64,000 bases of DNA from Streptomyces fildesensis (GCF_016107395.1 NZ_JAAIKO010000034.1:26551-90550); one strand, 5' to 3'; positions 52,868 through 62,203 are shown, counted from the first letter of the stretch. Notes: a model not told the origin generated them from the letters alone. Numbers and translations: made by a program.

Positions 52868-55527
52868 CCGCCATCGAGCGTCGCCCTGTCGAGGTGGAGG
52901 CGCAGTTCCGCCCGTCCGGTCAGGCCGAGCTTGTCGTAGGCGTGCTGAAGGTAGTTGGAAACGGTCCGGGGCGACAGGCCCAGCCGCGTGGCGATCTGGG
53001 GGGTCGTCAGAGCCGAGGCCAGCAGCACGACCTCCTGCTCGCGCCGGGTGAGCAGGGATCCCAGTCGCCATCGGTCCAGCAGCGGGGTGCGCGCGCCTTC
53101 GCAGCGGCGCGCGAGCGAATCGGCTCGCTCCCGGAAAAGGGCTGCCGCCGCGTGTCGGCCGCCGAGGCGGTGGGCCTGGGAAGCCGCAGTGGCGGTCTCC
53201 GCGGCGAGCAGCGTTCTACCGAGGCGGTCGAAGGCGTTGGTGGCCTGCCCGAGGGCGTCACCGTCACGCCGGGCCAGTCCCTGCGCGGCCGCAGCCATGA
53301 CGGCTACCGTGTCCCCCTCCACCGTGCGAGCGAGATCTGCGAGTCGGGCGCGCACATCGCCGGCAGCGCCCAGTCGCGCGGCGTCGTAAAGAGCGATCGC
53401 TTCCTGTGCGAGATGGCCACGCTTCCCGGACAGCTCGGCGGCGAACCTGCAGGACTCGACCGCCCGGGAGAGTTCGCCGAGGCCGACGTACACCCAGGCA
53501 CGGCCCAGAGCGATCCACGGCTCGAACGCGTCAGTGTGGCAACTGTCGTATTCGTCCACTTGATTCAGCCAACGGCGGGCTTCCGCGGCGTCGCCAGCCA
53601 TCGCAGTGACAGCCGCCAACTCCATCGTCCACGCGGTCTTCAAGCAGAACAAGCCCTCGCCGTCCGACAACGTCAGGGCCTCACGCAGGCTTCTGGAGGC
53701 GAAGCGCACGCGACCTTGCGCCTGGGCGGCCATGCCACGCAACGCCGCCCAGATGCCGGCCATCGATCGGGCTCCGGCCACGACCGCCTCGGCATAGCCC
53801 CGATCGGCCAAATCCTGTGCCTGACGGACGTCTCCGCACATGAGGCGGGCCAGACAGCCTCCGTAGCCGACCTGCGCGGCGCCCCAAGGGAACTGTCCGC
53901 TTGCCGCGTCGTCCAGCACGGCCGTGCCCTCCTGGAAGATCGCTTCGCCCAGCGCACCGCGGCCCAGTAACCCGGCTGCCGCCGCACCGGCGGCTGCGGC
54001 CCAAATCTTCGCCTGCGGACCGGAATCCGGGCGGGCCAGGACCGACTGCGCGGTGAACAACGCCTGATCGCCGTGTCCGTCGGCCAGCTGGATCCAGGAC
54101 CGCTTGGCCTCGGCCTCGTGACGGCCGTGGATCACAATTCCCAACGTGCGTTCGGCCACATGCGCGGGCTCGCCCAGCCCGAAGTATTGGATCTCCGCGG
54201 TGGTCAAGGCCCATGCCGCGGCTTGCCCAGGGTCGTCGGGCCGGGACGGTAGGGCGTTGGCGGCGCGGCGGCTTTGCCCTTGGAGCATCAGGACCCGGGC
54301 GAGGAGCAGATCCGCAGCCGGGCCGGGGCGATTCATCCGGGACGCCACGGCGAGCTTCGCGGCGAGTTCCAGGTCGAAGCGTGCCATCGCCCGGCCTGCC
54401 GCCGGCAAAAGGAACTCGGGGTTGGAGATGGTCCCGGCGTGAAGCTGCCATTCCCCCGCGCGCAGCACGTCCTCCTCGCGAAGCGACGGGCCTCGCAGGA
54501 GGGTTGCGAACAACTTGCCGTAGACGCGTCGGGCTGTGCTGCCCGTCAGCAGGAGGCGCACCAACGGCACGGACAGAGGTGGCGCGAGGCGAACGGTCGG
54601 CTCGGCCGTGTCACCGGCGACTCGCACCATGCCCGCCCGCTCGGCGGCGTCGATCGCCGCCGGCTCGACCATCGTCTCCAACAGACCCATCCGGATCGGC
54701 TCCGCGCAGGCGACGACCTCGACGACGCCTCGCACGATCGGCCCCGCCTCGTCCATCCACTGTCCGGCCAATCCATGGACGAGACTGTCCGGAGCCCTAT
54801 CCGCCTGCCGAAGGCCGGTGACCGTCTGCTGGAGGCCACCCTGTACGGAGAGTGCGCCGATATCCATGAGCGCTCGCAGGGCAAGGGGGTTCCCGCCGAT
54901 CTGCCGCGCGAGACGACGGCGGCCGATCACGTCCAGGCGCGCACCGAGCAAGCGGTCGATCAGCCGGTCCATCGCTTTTGCGGACAGCGGGCCGAGCGGC
55001 AGGCAGGTGATACGGCCACTGCTCCACAGGGCGTGTAACGCCGACGGAAGAAGCCCGCCCGGGGCGACGGTGCCGACCAGGAATATCAGGCGACGGGCCA
55101 TCAGCTCGGCGAGCACTGCCGCCGACTCGTCGTCGAGTACGTGCACGTCGTCGACGACCATGAGCATCCGGTCCGGTCCGGCTGCCCGCAGGGACGAGAT
55201 CAGCCGCGACAACACGGTGCGGCCGTCGGCGATGTCGGGTACCAGGTGGGCGATCGCCCCGAACGGCGTCGAGCGCATGTCTCGGCGGGCGCCGACCCAC
55301 AGGACCGGGCATCCACCCGCCCCCAGCCTGGCTGCCGCCTCCCGTGCGACCCGGCTCTTTCCCGCCCCACGGGCACCCGTCAGCATCACGCCCCGGACAC
55401 CTGGGTGCCGGTATTCGGCCTCGATCGCCCCGATCTCGTCGTCCCGACCGACGAGGAGCCATTCTTCACCTGCCTCGTCGCTCATCCGGGCGAACGCCGT
55501 CGGATGAGCCCTGCAGGAAATGTCCAT
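52846..55527 (-). CDS. LAL-family LuxR regulator (large ATP-binding)
   Basis: An 893-residue MalT/LAL-type activator. The N-terminal STAND ATPase has P-loop MLTGARGAGKSRVAREAAAR (about 49-68) and Walker B MLMVVDDVHVLDDESAAVLA. A long helical middle (about 300-800) is TPR-like. The C-terminal LuxR helix-turn-helix is LTRREQEVVLLASALTTPQI then ATRLGLSPRTVSNYLQHAYD. The ATG at 55527 is preferred to that of the longer frame (55833), whose extra 102 residues are not protein-like. An ATG at 55485 is also possible. It is convergent with the peptide operon and is the obvious candidate to control it. Confidence 0.85.
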   Translation of the reverse strand: MDISCRAHPTAFARMSDEAGEEWLLVGRDDEIGAIEAEYRHPGVRGVMLTGARGAGKSRVAREAAARLGAGGCPVLWVGARRDMRSTPFGAIAHLVPDIADGRTVLSRLISSLRAAGPDRMLMVVDDVHVLDDESAAVLAELMARRLIFLVGTVAPGGLLPSALHALWSSGRITCLPLGPLSAKAMDRLIDRLLGARLDVIGRRRLARQIGGNPLALRALMDIGALSVQGGLQQTVTGLRQADRAPDSLVHGLAGQWMDEAGPIVRGVVEVVACAEPIRMGLLETMVEPAAIDAAERAGMVRVAGDTAEPTVRLAPPLSVPLVRLLLTGSTARRVYGKLFATLLRGPSLREEDVLRAGEWQLHAGTISNPEFLLPAAGRAMARFDLELAAKLAVASRMNRPGPAADLLLARVLMLQGQSRRAANALPSRPDDPGQAAAWALTTAEIQYFGLGEPAHVAERTLGIVIHGRHEAEAKRSWIQLADGHGDQALFTAQSVLARPDSGPQAKIWAAAAGAAAAGLLGRGALGEAIFQEGTAVLDDAASGQFPWGAAQVGYGGCLARLMCGDVRQAQDLADRGYAEAVVAGARSMAGIWAALRGMAAQAQGRVRFASRSLREALTLSDGEGLFCLKTAWTMELAAVTAMAGDAAEARRWLNQVDEYDSCHTDAFEPWIALGRAWVYVGLGELSRAVESCRFAAELSGKRGHLAQEAIALYDAARLGAAGDVRARLADLARTVEGDTVAVMAAAAQGLARRDGDALGQATNAFDRLGRTLLAAETATAASQAHRLGGRHAAAALFRERADSLARRCEGARTPLLDRWRLGSLLTRREQEVVLLASALTTPQIATRLGLSPRTVSNYLQHAYDKLGLTGRAELRLHLDRATLDGGQAGVSA

Positions 55528-55829
55528 CGCAGCCCCCGAGTTGAGGAAACACGCCACCAGACCGCTGTGCGCGGGAACCCGCGATGCTGCTTTGCCATCA
55601 GCGCGACGGCTGGTGAACCCCTGCCCCTGCCGGCCCGTGCGCGCCGGTGTCAGCACTCTGTCGACGAGGTGTTGAACAAACGTTGTGAAGACCTTGAATC
55701 GCCTGACCGGAAGGTGCGCAGGCGGGATGGCGAGGTCACCGGCGCGCGACTCGGTCCGCGCCGCCAGCTGCGGTGTGTGCCGTGCGCTGGGCCTGGAGTC
55801 TGGCGCGGACCTGCTGCGCGTCGGACTGC
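55528..55829. other. Leader of the LAL gene and mobile-element flank
   Basis: No intact gene. A minus-strand reading near 55750-55860 (DIFDQLEQSDAQQVRARLQA) looks like a protein C-terminus, joined to the IS110 fragment one frame off. Confidence 0.35.
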
Positions 55830-56270
55830 TCAAGCTGGTCGAAGATGTCCAACGATCATCTCCAGTTCGGCGACGGTCTCGTCGGACGGTGCCAGGTCGC
55901 GCAGCGTGTGCGGCATTGTGCGTGCGGCGTCCGCGATGATCGCCGCGTCGCGGGCATCGGTCTTGGCCTCGGCAGGGTAGAGGTCGACGATTCTTCGCAT
56001 CGTCAGGCCGGGCAGGTAGGCGACGCGGCAGCCTGTGTCGCGGGCCACGGCCAGGGGCAGGGCGCCGATCGAGGCGGGCTGGCCGACCACCACCAGCAGG
56101 GAGCCGTGCTTGGCCTGCAGCTTGGCGAAGGTCTCGCGCAGTTTGGGCTCGGTATTGGGCGGCCGCTTGTCGAGGACCCGTTTGCCGACCGGGGTCAGGG
56201 CGGTGGCATGGTGTTCGCCCTTGCCCACGTGCAGGCCGAGGTAGACGTCGATGTCACCCGTGTCGATCAC
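55830..56270 (-). mobile_element. IS110-family transposase, N-terminal fragment
   Basis: A 146-residue reading from GTG 56270 with the DEDD transposase N-terminus: IDTGDIDVYLGLHVGKGEHH, where the first catalytic Asp of LDVGK is replaced by His in LHVGK. It continues LLVVVGQPASIGALPLAVAR, CRVAYLPGLTMRRIVDLYPA and EAKTDARDAAIIADAARTMP. After DETVAELEMIVG the family sequence ends and the frame stops at 55830. Two-thirds of the transposase is missing. Confidence 0.75.
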
Positions 56271-56660
56271 GCGTACTCTCCACGGCGGTCGTACCCTTCC
56301 CGGCCTCACCTGCGGCATCAGCGTGCCGGCATCCACGTTACGAAGAGCCTGCCTTACCCCGGGAGATATCGGCGCTCGTGCCCGTAATCCGCGTCCTGTC
56401 GGTGCGGAGAGATTGGTGATGCCGCACCACCGCTCGAGAAGGGCCTCGACATAGGCAGTGATGCGTTCGGACGGAGGCACCTCGACCTCATCGCCGAGAT
56501 AGCGCTCGCACAGGTCCCTGAAGGTCCGGCGGGCACTCTTGTCGTCCGCCGGCCGATTCTCGAGTGCGGCAAAACATCGCCGGCACCCAAGGGCTGGCTC
56601 GCGATAAGGCAGGCGAGCAGCGGGAGCGCAATTAGCGATATGCGGAACGGTGGAATGCAT
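56271..56660 (-). pseudogene. Hypothetical protein N-terminal fragment fused to IS110 start
   Basis: The frame is continuous with the IS110 fragment but the first 80 residues belong to another protein: RRTFRDLCERYLGDEVEVPP then SERITAYVEALLERWCGITN. This looks like the start or middle of an actinobacterial hypothetical of unknown role, interrupted by the element. Whether the fused frame is translated is unknown. Confidence 0.4.
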
Positions 56661-56716
56661 GGTTCGCCATAGGGTCAGCCGTCATGGATTCAGTCGTAGG
56701 GCCATGGGTTGCCAAG

Positions 56717-56730
56717 TAAGTCAAGACTTA
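56717..56730. promoter_or_regulatory. Inverted repeat TAAGTC-AA-GACTTA
   Basis: A perfect 6+2+6 dyad in an AT-rich patch 53 bp upstream of the helicase start, at a position expected for an operator or promoter core. Confidence 0.45.
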
Positions 56731-56782
56731 TCTTTAGAGAGCTTTGACCGTATGGTGTGGCTCGAATCGAAGGAGCCCCCTG

Positions 56783-58864
56783 TTGTCGAAACTGAACGAT
56801 TCCGCTGTGCGTGCGGTTGACTTGGAGCGGGATTATGTGTCCTCGTTGTATGAGTTGCTCACCGAGCGGCTTTCCGAGGCGCGAGTACGCCGAGCGAGTG
56901 TGCTGAAGGCCCCGGCGGAAAGCGCCGGTGAGGCATACGAGAGGGAAATCGCCGCCGAGCGTCTGGCCAAGGAAATCGGCCGGCTGGAGGGTTCCGAAAA
57001 GGGGCTGGTTTTCGGGCGCATCGACTGGACGGATGGCACGGTCCTGCGCATCGGGCGGATCGGACTGCATACGGAGGAGGATGACCTGCCTCTTCTCGTG
57101 GACTGGCGCGCGAACGCGGCGCGGCCCTTCTACGAGGCGACACCGGTCCACCCGATGGACCTGCGGCGGCGCCGGCACCTGCGCCTCGAGGAGCGCACGG
57201 TCGTCTCGGTGAGTGACGAACTGCTGGACGGAACCGCCCCGACCGACGAGGACGTCGTGGGGGACGGCCCGTTGGCCGAGGCTCTGTCGGCACGGCGTAC
57301 GGGCAGGATGCACGCGGCCGTCGCGACGCTGCAGGCCGAGCAGGACGAGATCGTCCGCTCCGCCCACCGCGGGGTGACCGTGGTGCAGGGCGGGCCCGGC
57401 ACCGGCAAGACGGTGGTCGCCCTGCACCGGGCGGCCTATGTCCTGTACGCGTTTCCGCGCGCCGCGGAGGAGGGTGTCCTCGTGGTGGGCCCGAACGCCC
57501 GGTTCCTCGACTACATCTCCCAGGTCCTTCCCTCGCTCGGAGAGAACGACGTCGTTCTGGCGACCTGCCGGGAACTGGCCGGAGTGTCCACGGACACGGT
57601 GGACTCGTTCGATACGGCGCGTCTCAAGGGCGGCTCCGACCTCGCCGACGCCTTGGCCGGCCTGCTGCGTGTCCACCAAGCCCTCGCCGGTGACTTCACC
57701 GTGCGGGTCGGACGGGAACGGGTTCACCTGTCCGGCGAGGAAGTCGCCACCGCACGTGACGCCGCGGTGGCAGCCGCACCGGGGCACAACCCCGCGCGCC
57801 AGGTGTTCAGGGAGCTCTTGGTCGACGCCGTCACCGACGCGATGCAACGAGACATGGGCGGCCTCCTGGAGCAGATCGACGCCGATGCCGTCAGGATGAC
57901 GGGCCTGGACCTCGACCGGTTCACGGGAGCTGCCCAGCGCCGTGCCGAAGGTGCGGCCGACCCGGGTCCGGTCCACGAGCTGGACCTGGACGCCATCCGA
58001 GCCGATCTCCTCGACGACGCCGGCGTCGACCGAGCGGTCGAGGTGTTGTGGCCGCGGCTGGTACCCGGTGACCTCGTGAAGGCGCTCCTGGCGAACGCCG
58101 GCGCTCTCGCCGAGCGCCTGCCCCGCCTGACCGCGCAGGAGCGGTCCCTTCTGCTGCGCGGTCCGGACGACCCGTGGACCGATGCCGATGTGCCGTTGCT
58201 GGACGAGGCGGCGAGCCTGGTCGACGGCCCTCCCGAGCGGACGTACGGGCACGTCGTCGTCGACGAGGCGCAGGAACTGACCGCCATGCAGTGGCGGATG
58301 ATCGTCCGCCGCTGCCCGGCCAGGGCGATGACGCTGGTGGGTGACTTCGCCCAGGCAGGCCCGGTCGCGACAGCACGCGACTGGAAGGGAGCACTGAGCC
58401 CCCACGTCGGACCGCGGTTCAAACAGCACAACCTGACCGTCAGCTACCGCACCACGCAGGAGATCCTGGAGAGCGTCCGGGACCTGCTCACGCGGATCGC
58501 TCCGGACCAGAAGCCCACACGGTCACTGCGAAGCGGTGAGCGCCCTCGCACCGTGACCACCCCTCCGGACGAGGTGGTCGCCACCGTCGTTCAGGAACTC
58601 CGCGCCCAGAGCACCGCGCACCCGGGCGAGCTTCTGGGAGTGATCTGCGCGGACACCAGGGTGAGCGAGCTGACGGCCCAGGGCATCGCTCACCACGCAC
58701 GCATCGTGCCGGCGTCCGAAGCACGCGGCCTGGAATTCGACGGGGTCGTCGTCATGAACCCCGAGGAAATCATCACGGCCCGCCCCGGTGGGGAAAGGGA
58801 CTTGTACGTAGCCCTGACCCGGGCCACCAAGCGCCTCTGCACCATCACCGTCCAGCCCGCCTGA
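56783..58864 (+). CDS. HelD-like UvrD/Rep-family helicase
   Basis: A 693-residue superfamily-1 NTPase of the actinobacterial HelD type. These act on RNA polymerase, freeing it from stalled complexes, and in some Streptomyces the HelR relative displaces rifamycin. An N-terminal coiled coil (residues 1-75, SEARVRRASVLKAPAESAGE region) precedes a HelD-specific block FGRIDWTDGTVLRIGRIGLH. Walker A is VVQGGPGTGKTVVALHRAAY (about 198-217), Walker B HVVVDEAQELTAMQW (about 489-503) and motif VI LYVALTRATKRL near the end. I chose TTG 56783 because AAGGAG sits 7 bases before it and no ATG fits. It is monocistronic. It is shorter than some family members, but both ATPase motifs are intact. Confidence 0.85.
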   Translation: MSKLNDSAVRAVDLERDYVSSLYELLTERLSEARVRRASVLKAPAESAGEAYEREIAAERLAKEIGRLEGSEKGLVFGRIDWTDGTVLRIGRIGLHTEEDDLPLLVDWRANAARPFYEATPVHPMDLRRRRHLRLEERTVVSVSDELLDGTAPTDEDVVGDGPLAEALSARRTGRMHAAVATLQAEQDEIVRSAHRGVTVVQGGPGTGKTVVALHRAAYVLYAFPRAAEEGVLVVGPNARFLDYISQVLPSLGENDVVLATCRELAGVSTDTVDSFDTARLKGGSDLADALAGLLRVHQALAGDFTVRVGRERVHLSGEEVATARDAAVAAAPGHNPARQVFRELLVDAVTDAMQRDMGGLLEQIDADAVRMTGLDLDRFTGAAQRRAEGAADPGPVHELDLDAIRADLLDDAGVDRAVEVLWPRLVPGDLVKALLANAGALAERLPRLTAQERSLLLRGPDDPWTDADVPLLDEAASLVDGPPERTYGHVVVDEAQELTAMQWRMIVRRCPARAMTLVGDFAQAGPVATARDWKGALSPHVGPRFKQHNLTVSYRTTQEILESVRDLLTRIAPDQKPTRSLRSGERPRTVTTPPDEVVATVVQELRAQSTAHPGELLGVICADTRVSELTAQGIAHHARIVPASEARGLEFDGVVVMNPEEIITARPGGERDLYVALTRATKRLCTITVQPA

Positions 58865-59238
58865 CGACTCGGCGGTTCGCGGGGTACAGCTCGGTCAGCC
58901 CGAGAGGAGGTCGCCTGTGGTGCCGGGGTGGGTCGGCCAGCGTGGGCCGGTGGTGAGCTGACTTCCCCTCTACCTCCGTCTTTCCCGATGTTGTGAGTTA
59001 TGTGCTGGGGGAGCGGTTGGGAGGCGTTTGGACTCCCGCCGGATGCGTGTTGGGGTGAGCTTGTTCGCCTCCGCCGGCTACTCCCACGGCTGTCGAAGGT
59101 CGGCGACCGGTGGCCGCTCGCCTGCGCGGGGGTGAGCGTGTCTCGGCCCTGGGGCCCCGTGACGGGACGCGGCCGGTGGTAGCTGCGCACCGCAGGCCCG
59201 GGAGGGGCGACTTCGGCGCTGATCCCGGGCCGCTTTGG
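58865..59238. other. Convergent intergenic region
   Basis: No gene recognised between the convergent helicase and glutaminase genes. It ends in the hairpin at 59195-59231. Confidence 0.45.
59195..59231. terminator. Hairpin between convergent genes
   Basis: A 9-bp perfect stem, GGCCCGGGA (59195-59203) with TCCCGGGCC (59223-59231), and a 19-base loop. It lies 8 bp beyond the glutaminase stop and could terminate transcripts from either side. Confidence 0.55.
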
Positions 59239-60153
59239 TCAGAAGATGGACCAGCCGGTGGCGGTGGTGAAGTGGTCGAGTGCGGTCATGGCCGCTACCG
59301 AGTTGCCGGCCGGGTCCAGGCGCGGGCCCCGGACGCAGATCGCGGCTCGGCCTGGGACGATGGCGAGCATCCCGCCGCCGACGCCGCTTTTCGCGGGCAG
59401 CCCGACCCGGTAGGCGAACTCTCCGGCCTCGTCGTAGGTGCCGCAGGTGAGCATTACCGCGTTGATCCGTTTGGCCTGTGAGCGGGTGAGTCGTCGCGTT
59501 CCGTCCGCGGCCAGTCCGTGTCGCGCCAGCATCCGCCCGACCAGGGCGAGGTCGCGGCAGCTGGCGCTGATCGAGCAGTGCGCGATGTAGTGGTCGAGGA
59601 CGACGGGCACCTCGTTGCGCAGGTTGCCGTAGCTCTTGATGAGGTGGCCCAGCGCCGCGTTGCGGTCTATGGTCTGCGCCTCCGAGGCGGCGACCAGCGG
59701 ATCGACGGCGATGGCGGGGTTGCCGGACTCGGTGCGCAGGAGGTCGAGGACCGCGCCCGAGGCGTCGCCGGTCAGGGCCTGCAGCCGGTCGGTGACGACG
59801 AGCGCGCCGGCGTTCATGAACGGGTTGCGGGGCTTGCCGTGGTCGGACTCCAGTTGGAACAGGGAGTTGAAGCGGGTACCGGATGGCTCCAGCCCGACGC
59901 CTTGCCAGAGCGTGTCATCCCCGTGGGACAGGGCCAGGAGCAGGGTGAAGAGCTTGGAGATCGACTGGATCGAGAAGGGTTGCTCCCAATCGCCGACGTG
60001 GTAGAGCTCGCCCTGGACCGTGGCGATGGCCATGCCGAACGCCTCGGGGTCGGCGGCGGCGAGCGCCGGAATGTAGTCGGCGACCTCGCCCTGACCGGCG
60101 GTGGCGCGGGCGGCGCGCTGGCACTCGTTGAGCAGTTCTTGCAGGTCCTCCAC
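59239..60153 (-). CDS. glsA: Glutaminase
   Basis: A 304-residue serine-type glutaminase converting glutamine to glutamate and ammonia. The beta-lactamase-like fold has the catalytic SxxK as SISK (Ser64, Lys67) in PFSIQSISKLFTLLLALS. Other family blocks are RNPFMNAGALVVTDRLQAL, SYGNLRNEVPVVLDHYIAHC, YDEAGEFAYRVGLPAKSGVG and GGMLAIVPGR. Length is normal and the protein looks complete. It starts at GTG 60153. It stands alone and would serve nitrogen or acid-stress metabolism. Confidence 0.92.
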   Translation of the reverse strand: MEDLQELLNECQRAARATAGQGEVADYIPALAAADPEAFGMAIATVQGELYHVGDWEQPFSIQSISKLFTLLLALSHGDDTLWQGVGLEPSGTRFNSLFQLESDHGKPRNPFMNAGALVVTDRLQALTGDASGAVLDLLRTESGNPAIAVDPLVAASEAQTIDRNAALGHLIKSYGNLRNEVPVVLDHYIAHCSISASCRDLALVGRMLARHGLAADGTRRLTRSQAKRINAVMLTCGTYDEAGEFAYRVGLPAKSGVGGGMLAIVPGRAAICVRGPRLDPAGNSVAAMTALDHFTTATGWSIF

Positions 60154-60488
60154 GGCGTCATCCTGCCACGACGGACCGCGGCCGATCTCGGGGGGATCCG
60201 GCGTTCGCGTTCGGCGCCGCTGTCCCCAGCGGCCGAGACGGTGTCGGCGTCAAGGACCGGCGGGGCGTGGGCGAACCGGAGGTCAGCCGGTTTGGCCTGA
60301 CGGTCAGCGCCGAGCGTAGGGCATCGCTCGACGCCCTGACGACCCTTGGCCTCGACTGCGTGGCAGACCTCGCTGTAGATGTCGTCCGGTGGGTCTGCCT
60401 GGGGGCCCGAGGGCCCTTGCTTTTCCCGCCCCTGCAAAAGCGCTCCTGGCGATCTGCAGGGTAGACACGTCCAGGAGGTGTCCGGCAG
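60154..60488. other. Intergenic stretch, no gene seen
   Basis: Short plus-strand frames only; nothing recognisable. Confidence 0.4.
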
Positions 60489-60815
60489 TCAGCCGAGGAA
60501 GTCGACGTGGTCGATCAGGCCGTCGCGGACCCGGTAGGCGACCAGCACGCGGAGGGGGTCCTGCGTGATGCCGTGGGCGATCTCGTGGTCCACCACCCAG
60601 TCGCCCTCGGTGAGTCGGCCGACGATCTCGGCCCGGCAGCGGCCCTTGGCGAACATGTCGGCGTACGCCTCCCGCACGGCGTCGCGCCCGAGCAGGCGGT
60701 CGCCGCTGCGGCGGTTGATGCAGACGTCGGGGGCGTACGTCGCCGCGAAGGCTTCGAGGTCATGGCAGTTGTAGGCGGCGAGCTGGCGTTCGACGATGGT
60801 CTCTGGGGTGGTCAC
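60489..60815 (-). CDS. SnoaL/NTF2-like protein
   Basis: A 108-residue cone-fold protein of the nuclear-transport-factor-2-like family. It reads ETIVERQLAAYNCHDLEAFA, TYAPDVCINRRSGDRLLGRD and AVREAYADMFAKGRCRAEIV, closing with VAYRVRDGLIDHVDFLG. Such proteins are small-molecule isomerases, cyclases or binding domains. The start at GTG 60815 gives the usual domain length; the longer frame upstream runs antisense through the CRISPR-like repeats. No functional partner is near. Confidence 0.75.
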   Translation of the reverse strand: MTTPETIVERQLAAYNCHDLEAFAATYAPDVCINRRSGDRLLGRDAVREAYADMFAKGRCRAEIVGRLTEGDWVVDHEIAHGITQDPLRVLVAYRVRDGLIDHVDFLG

Positions 60816-61097
60816 CAGTTGATCATGCAGAGTGTTCCCTTGCTCGTCCAGGGGAGACCAGACCGGGACTACCTGCCGATCGGCACATTCCCACCTCGAA
60901 CGACCTTCCGTTCGGCATCTGCCTGCAGCCACCGTACGGTCTGCACCTCTTCGCCACCCGCCCACTCGACCTGACCACGCGTACACCCCCGGAGGGCTTC
61001 CAAAGCCGACCACTTGGTTGCCGTGACCTGATCTGGCGGGGGTTCCTCTCCAACGAACACGTCGCGGACAAATCTGGCGGTTTGCGCCCGACATGCC

Positions 61098-61187
61098 GTG
61101 CTCCCCGCCCGCGTGCGGATGGACCCGGAACACTCGTCCCGGTCGCCTCGCCGTCGAGCTGCTCCCCACCCGCGCGGGGATGGAACC
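61098..61187. CRISPR. Two-repeat CRISPR remnant, type I-E-like
   Basis: Two 29-bp units (61098-61126 and 61159-61187) share the GCTCCCC...CCCGCG...GGATGG frame of Streptomyces type I-E repeats. They flank one 32-bp spacer (61127-61158), so the period is exactly 61 bp, as in I-E arrays. The units differ from each other at several positions. No third unit is seen at 61037 or 61220, and no cas gene is in the window. It looks like a worn array end or a detached mini-array. Confidence 0.65.
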
Positions 61188-61329
61188 CCTAGATGAATGA
61201 TGCGAAGGGGTGAAGGGTCGAGATGGATGTCACCTGGTCGCGCAGACCGGCACCAGCCGCGTGCACCCACCGCGATCTGCCGACTGAGCCGGGCCACGAT
61301 GGGTGGAGCCTGGCCGGGGCGAGTGGGAG

Positions 61330-62181
61330 CTACTGGAGACGTGTCGCAGTCCGGATGAGGTCGGCGACGGCTCTGGACCGGCTGTGCGGTGGCCAGGCGA
61401 TCACGGTGGTGACCGTCGGCGCGTCCAGCACGGGCACGGCGGCGAGGTCACCGTGCAGTTGGGCTCGGCACGAATCCGGTGAGACGGCACAGGCACGGCC
61501 GAGCGCGACGAGCTGCAACAACTGCGCATGGTCGCGGACCTGCGGGCCGGGGCCGGGCGGGTAGGTGCCGTCGGGGTCGGGCCAGCGGGGGAGGGGCAGG
61601 CCCGGCAGCCCGGTGATGTCGGCCATGTGCACATGGGCCCGGGCGGTGAGCGGATGCCCGGCCGGCAGGACCACAACCTGACTCTCCGTGCTGAGCTCTT
61701 CGGTGTGGAATCCAGCCGTCGAGTCGAACGGCCGGTGCAGCAGCGCCACGTCGGCCCGGCCGTCGCGCAGGAGTCGTTCCTGCTCGGCCGGACCGCACAG
61801 GATGACGTCGACGGGGACCGCGCCGGGTTCGGCGGCGTACGCGTCGAGCAGTCTCGCCAGCAGTTCCCTGGACGCGCTGGCCTTCGTGACCAGGACCAGG
61901 CCGGGGCGGCCGGTCACGGAAAGGGCGGCGCGGCGGGTCCGACGCTCGGCGGCCTCGACCGCGTCGAGAGCCGCCCGGCCCTCGACCAACAGCACCGATC
62001 CGGCCTCGGTCAGCGTGACAGTGCGACTGGTCCGATCCAACAGCACTGCCCCGAGCCGGCGTTCGAGCCGCTGGATCGCCCGTGACAACGGTGGCTGCGC
62101 GATCCCGAGCCGCTGCGCGGCCTGCCCGAAGTGCAGCTCTTCAGCGACGGCGACGAAATACCGCAGTTCCCGGGTCTCCAT
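61330..62181 (-). CDS. LysR-family transcriptional regulator
   Basis: A 283-residue LysR protein. The DNA-binding domain (1-60) is METRELRYFVAVAEELHFGQ followed by AAQRLGIAQPPLSRAIQRLE. The effector domain (about 90-280) includes RPGLVLVTKASASRELLARL and PVDVILCGPAEQERLLRDGR. The pattern is of the BenM/CatM-like short-chain type. It diverges from the SDR gene across 95 bp containing a LysR box, so it most likely controls that gene and itself. The co-inducer is unknown. Confidence 0.87.
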   Translation of the reverse strand: METRELRYFVAVAEELHFGQAAQRLGIAQPPLSRAIQRLERRLGAVLLDRTSRTVTLTEAGSVLLVEGRAALDAVEAAERRTRRAALSVTGRPGLVLVTKASASRELLARLLDAYAAEPGAVPVDVILCGPAEQERLLRDGRADVALLHRPFDSTAGFHTEELSTESQVVVLPAGHPLTARAHVHMADITGLPGLPLPRWPDPDGTYPPGPGPQVRDHAQLLQLVALGRACAVSPDSCRAQLHGDLAAVPVLDAPTVTTVIAWPPHSRSRAVADLIRTATRLQ

Positions 62182-62203
62182 CCGGCCACGCTATCCCGGA
62201 TCA

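Noticed and set aside
56690..56770. Looked for a rifamycin-associated element upstream of the HelD-type gene
   Set aside because: No long GC-rich palindrome of that kind is present; only the TAAGTC dyad was found.
56690..58429. 579-codon frame antisense to the helicase
   Set aside because: Shadow of a gene with intact Walker motifs.
59050..59140. GGGGTGAGC-type motif seen twice, considered as further CRISPR-like repeats
   Set aside because: Spacing is about 77 bp, only about 9 bases are shared and no 29-bp unit can be drawn.
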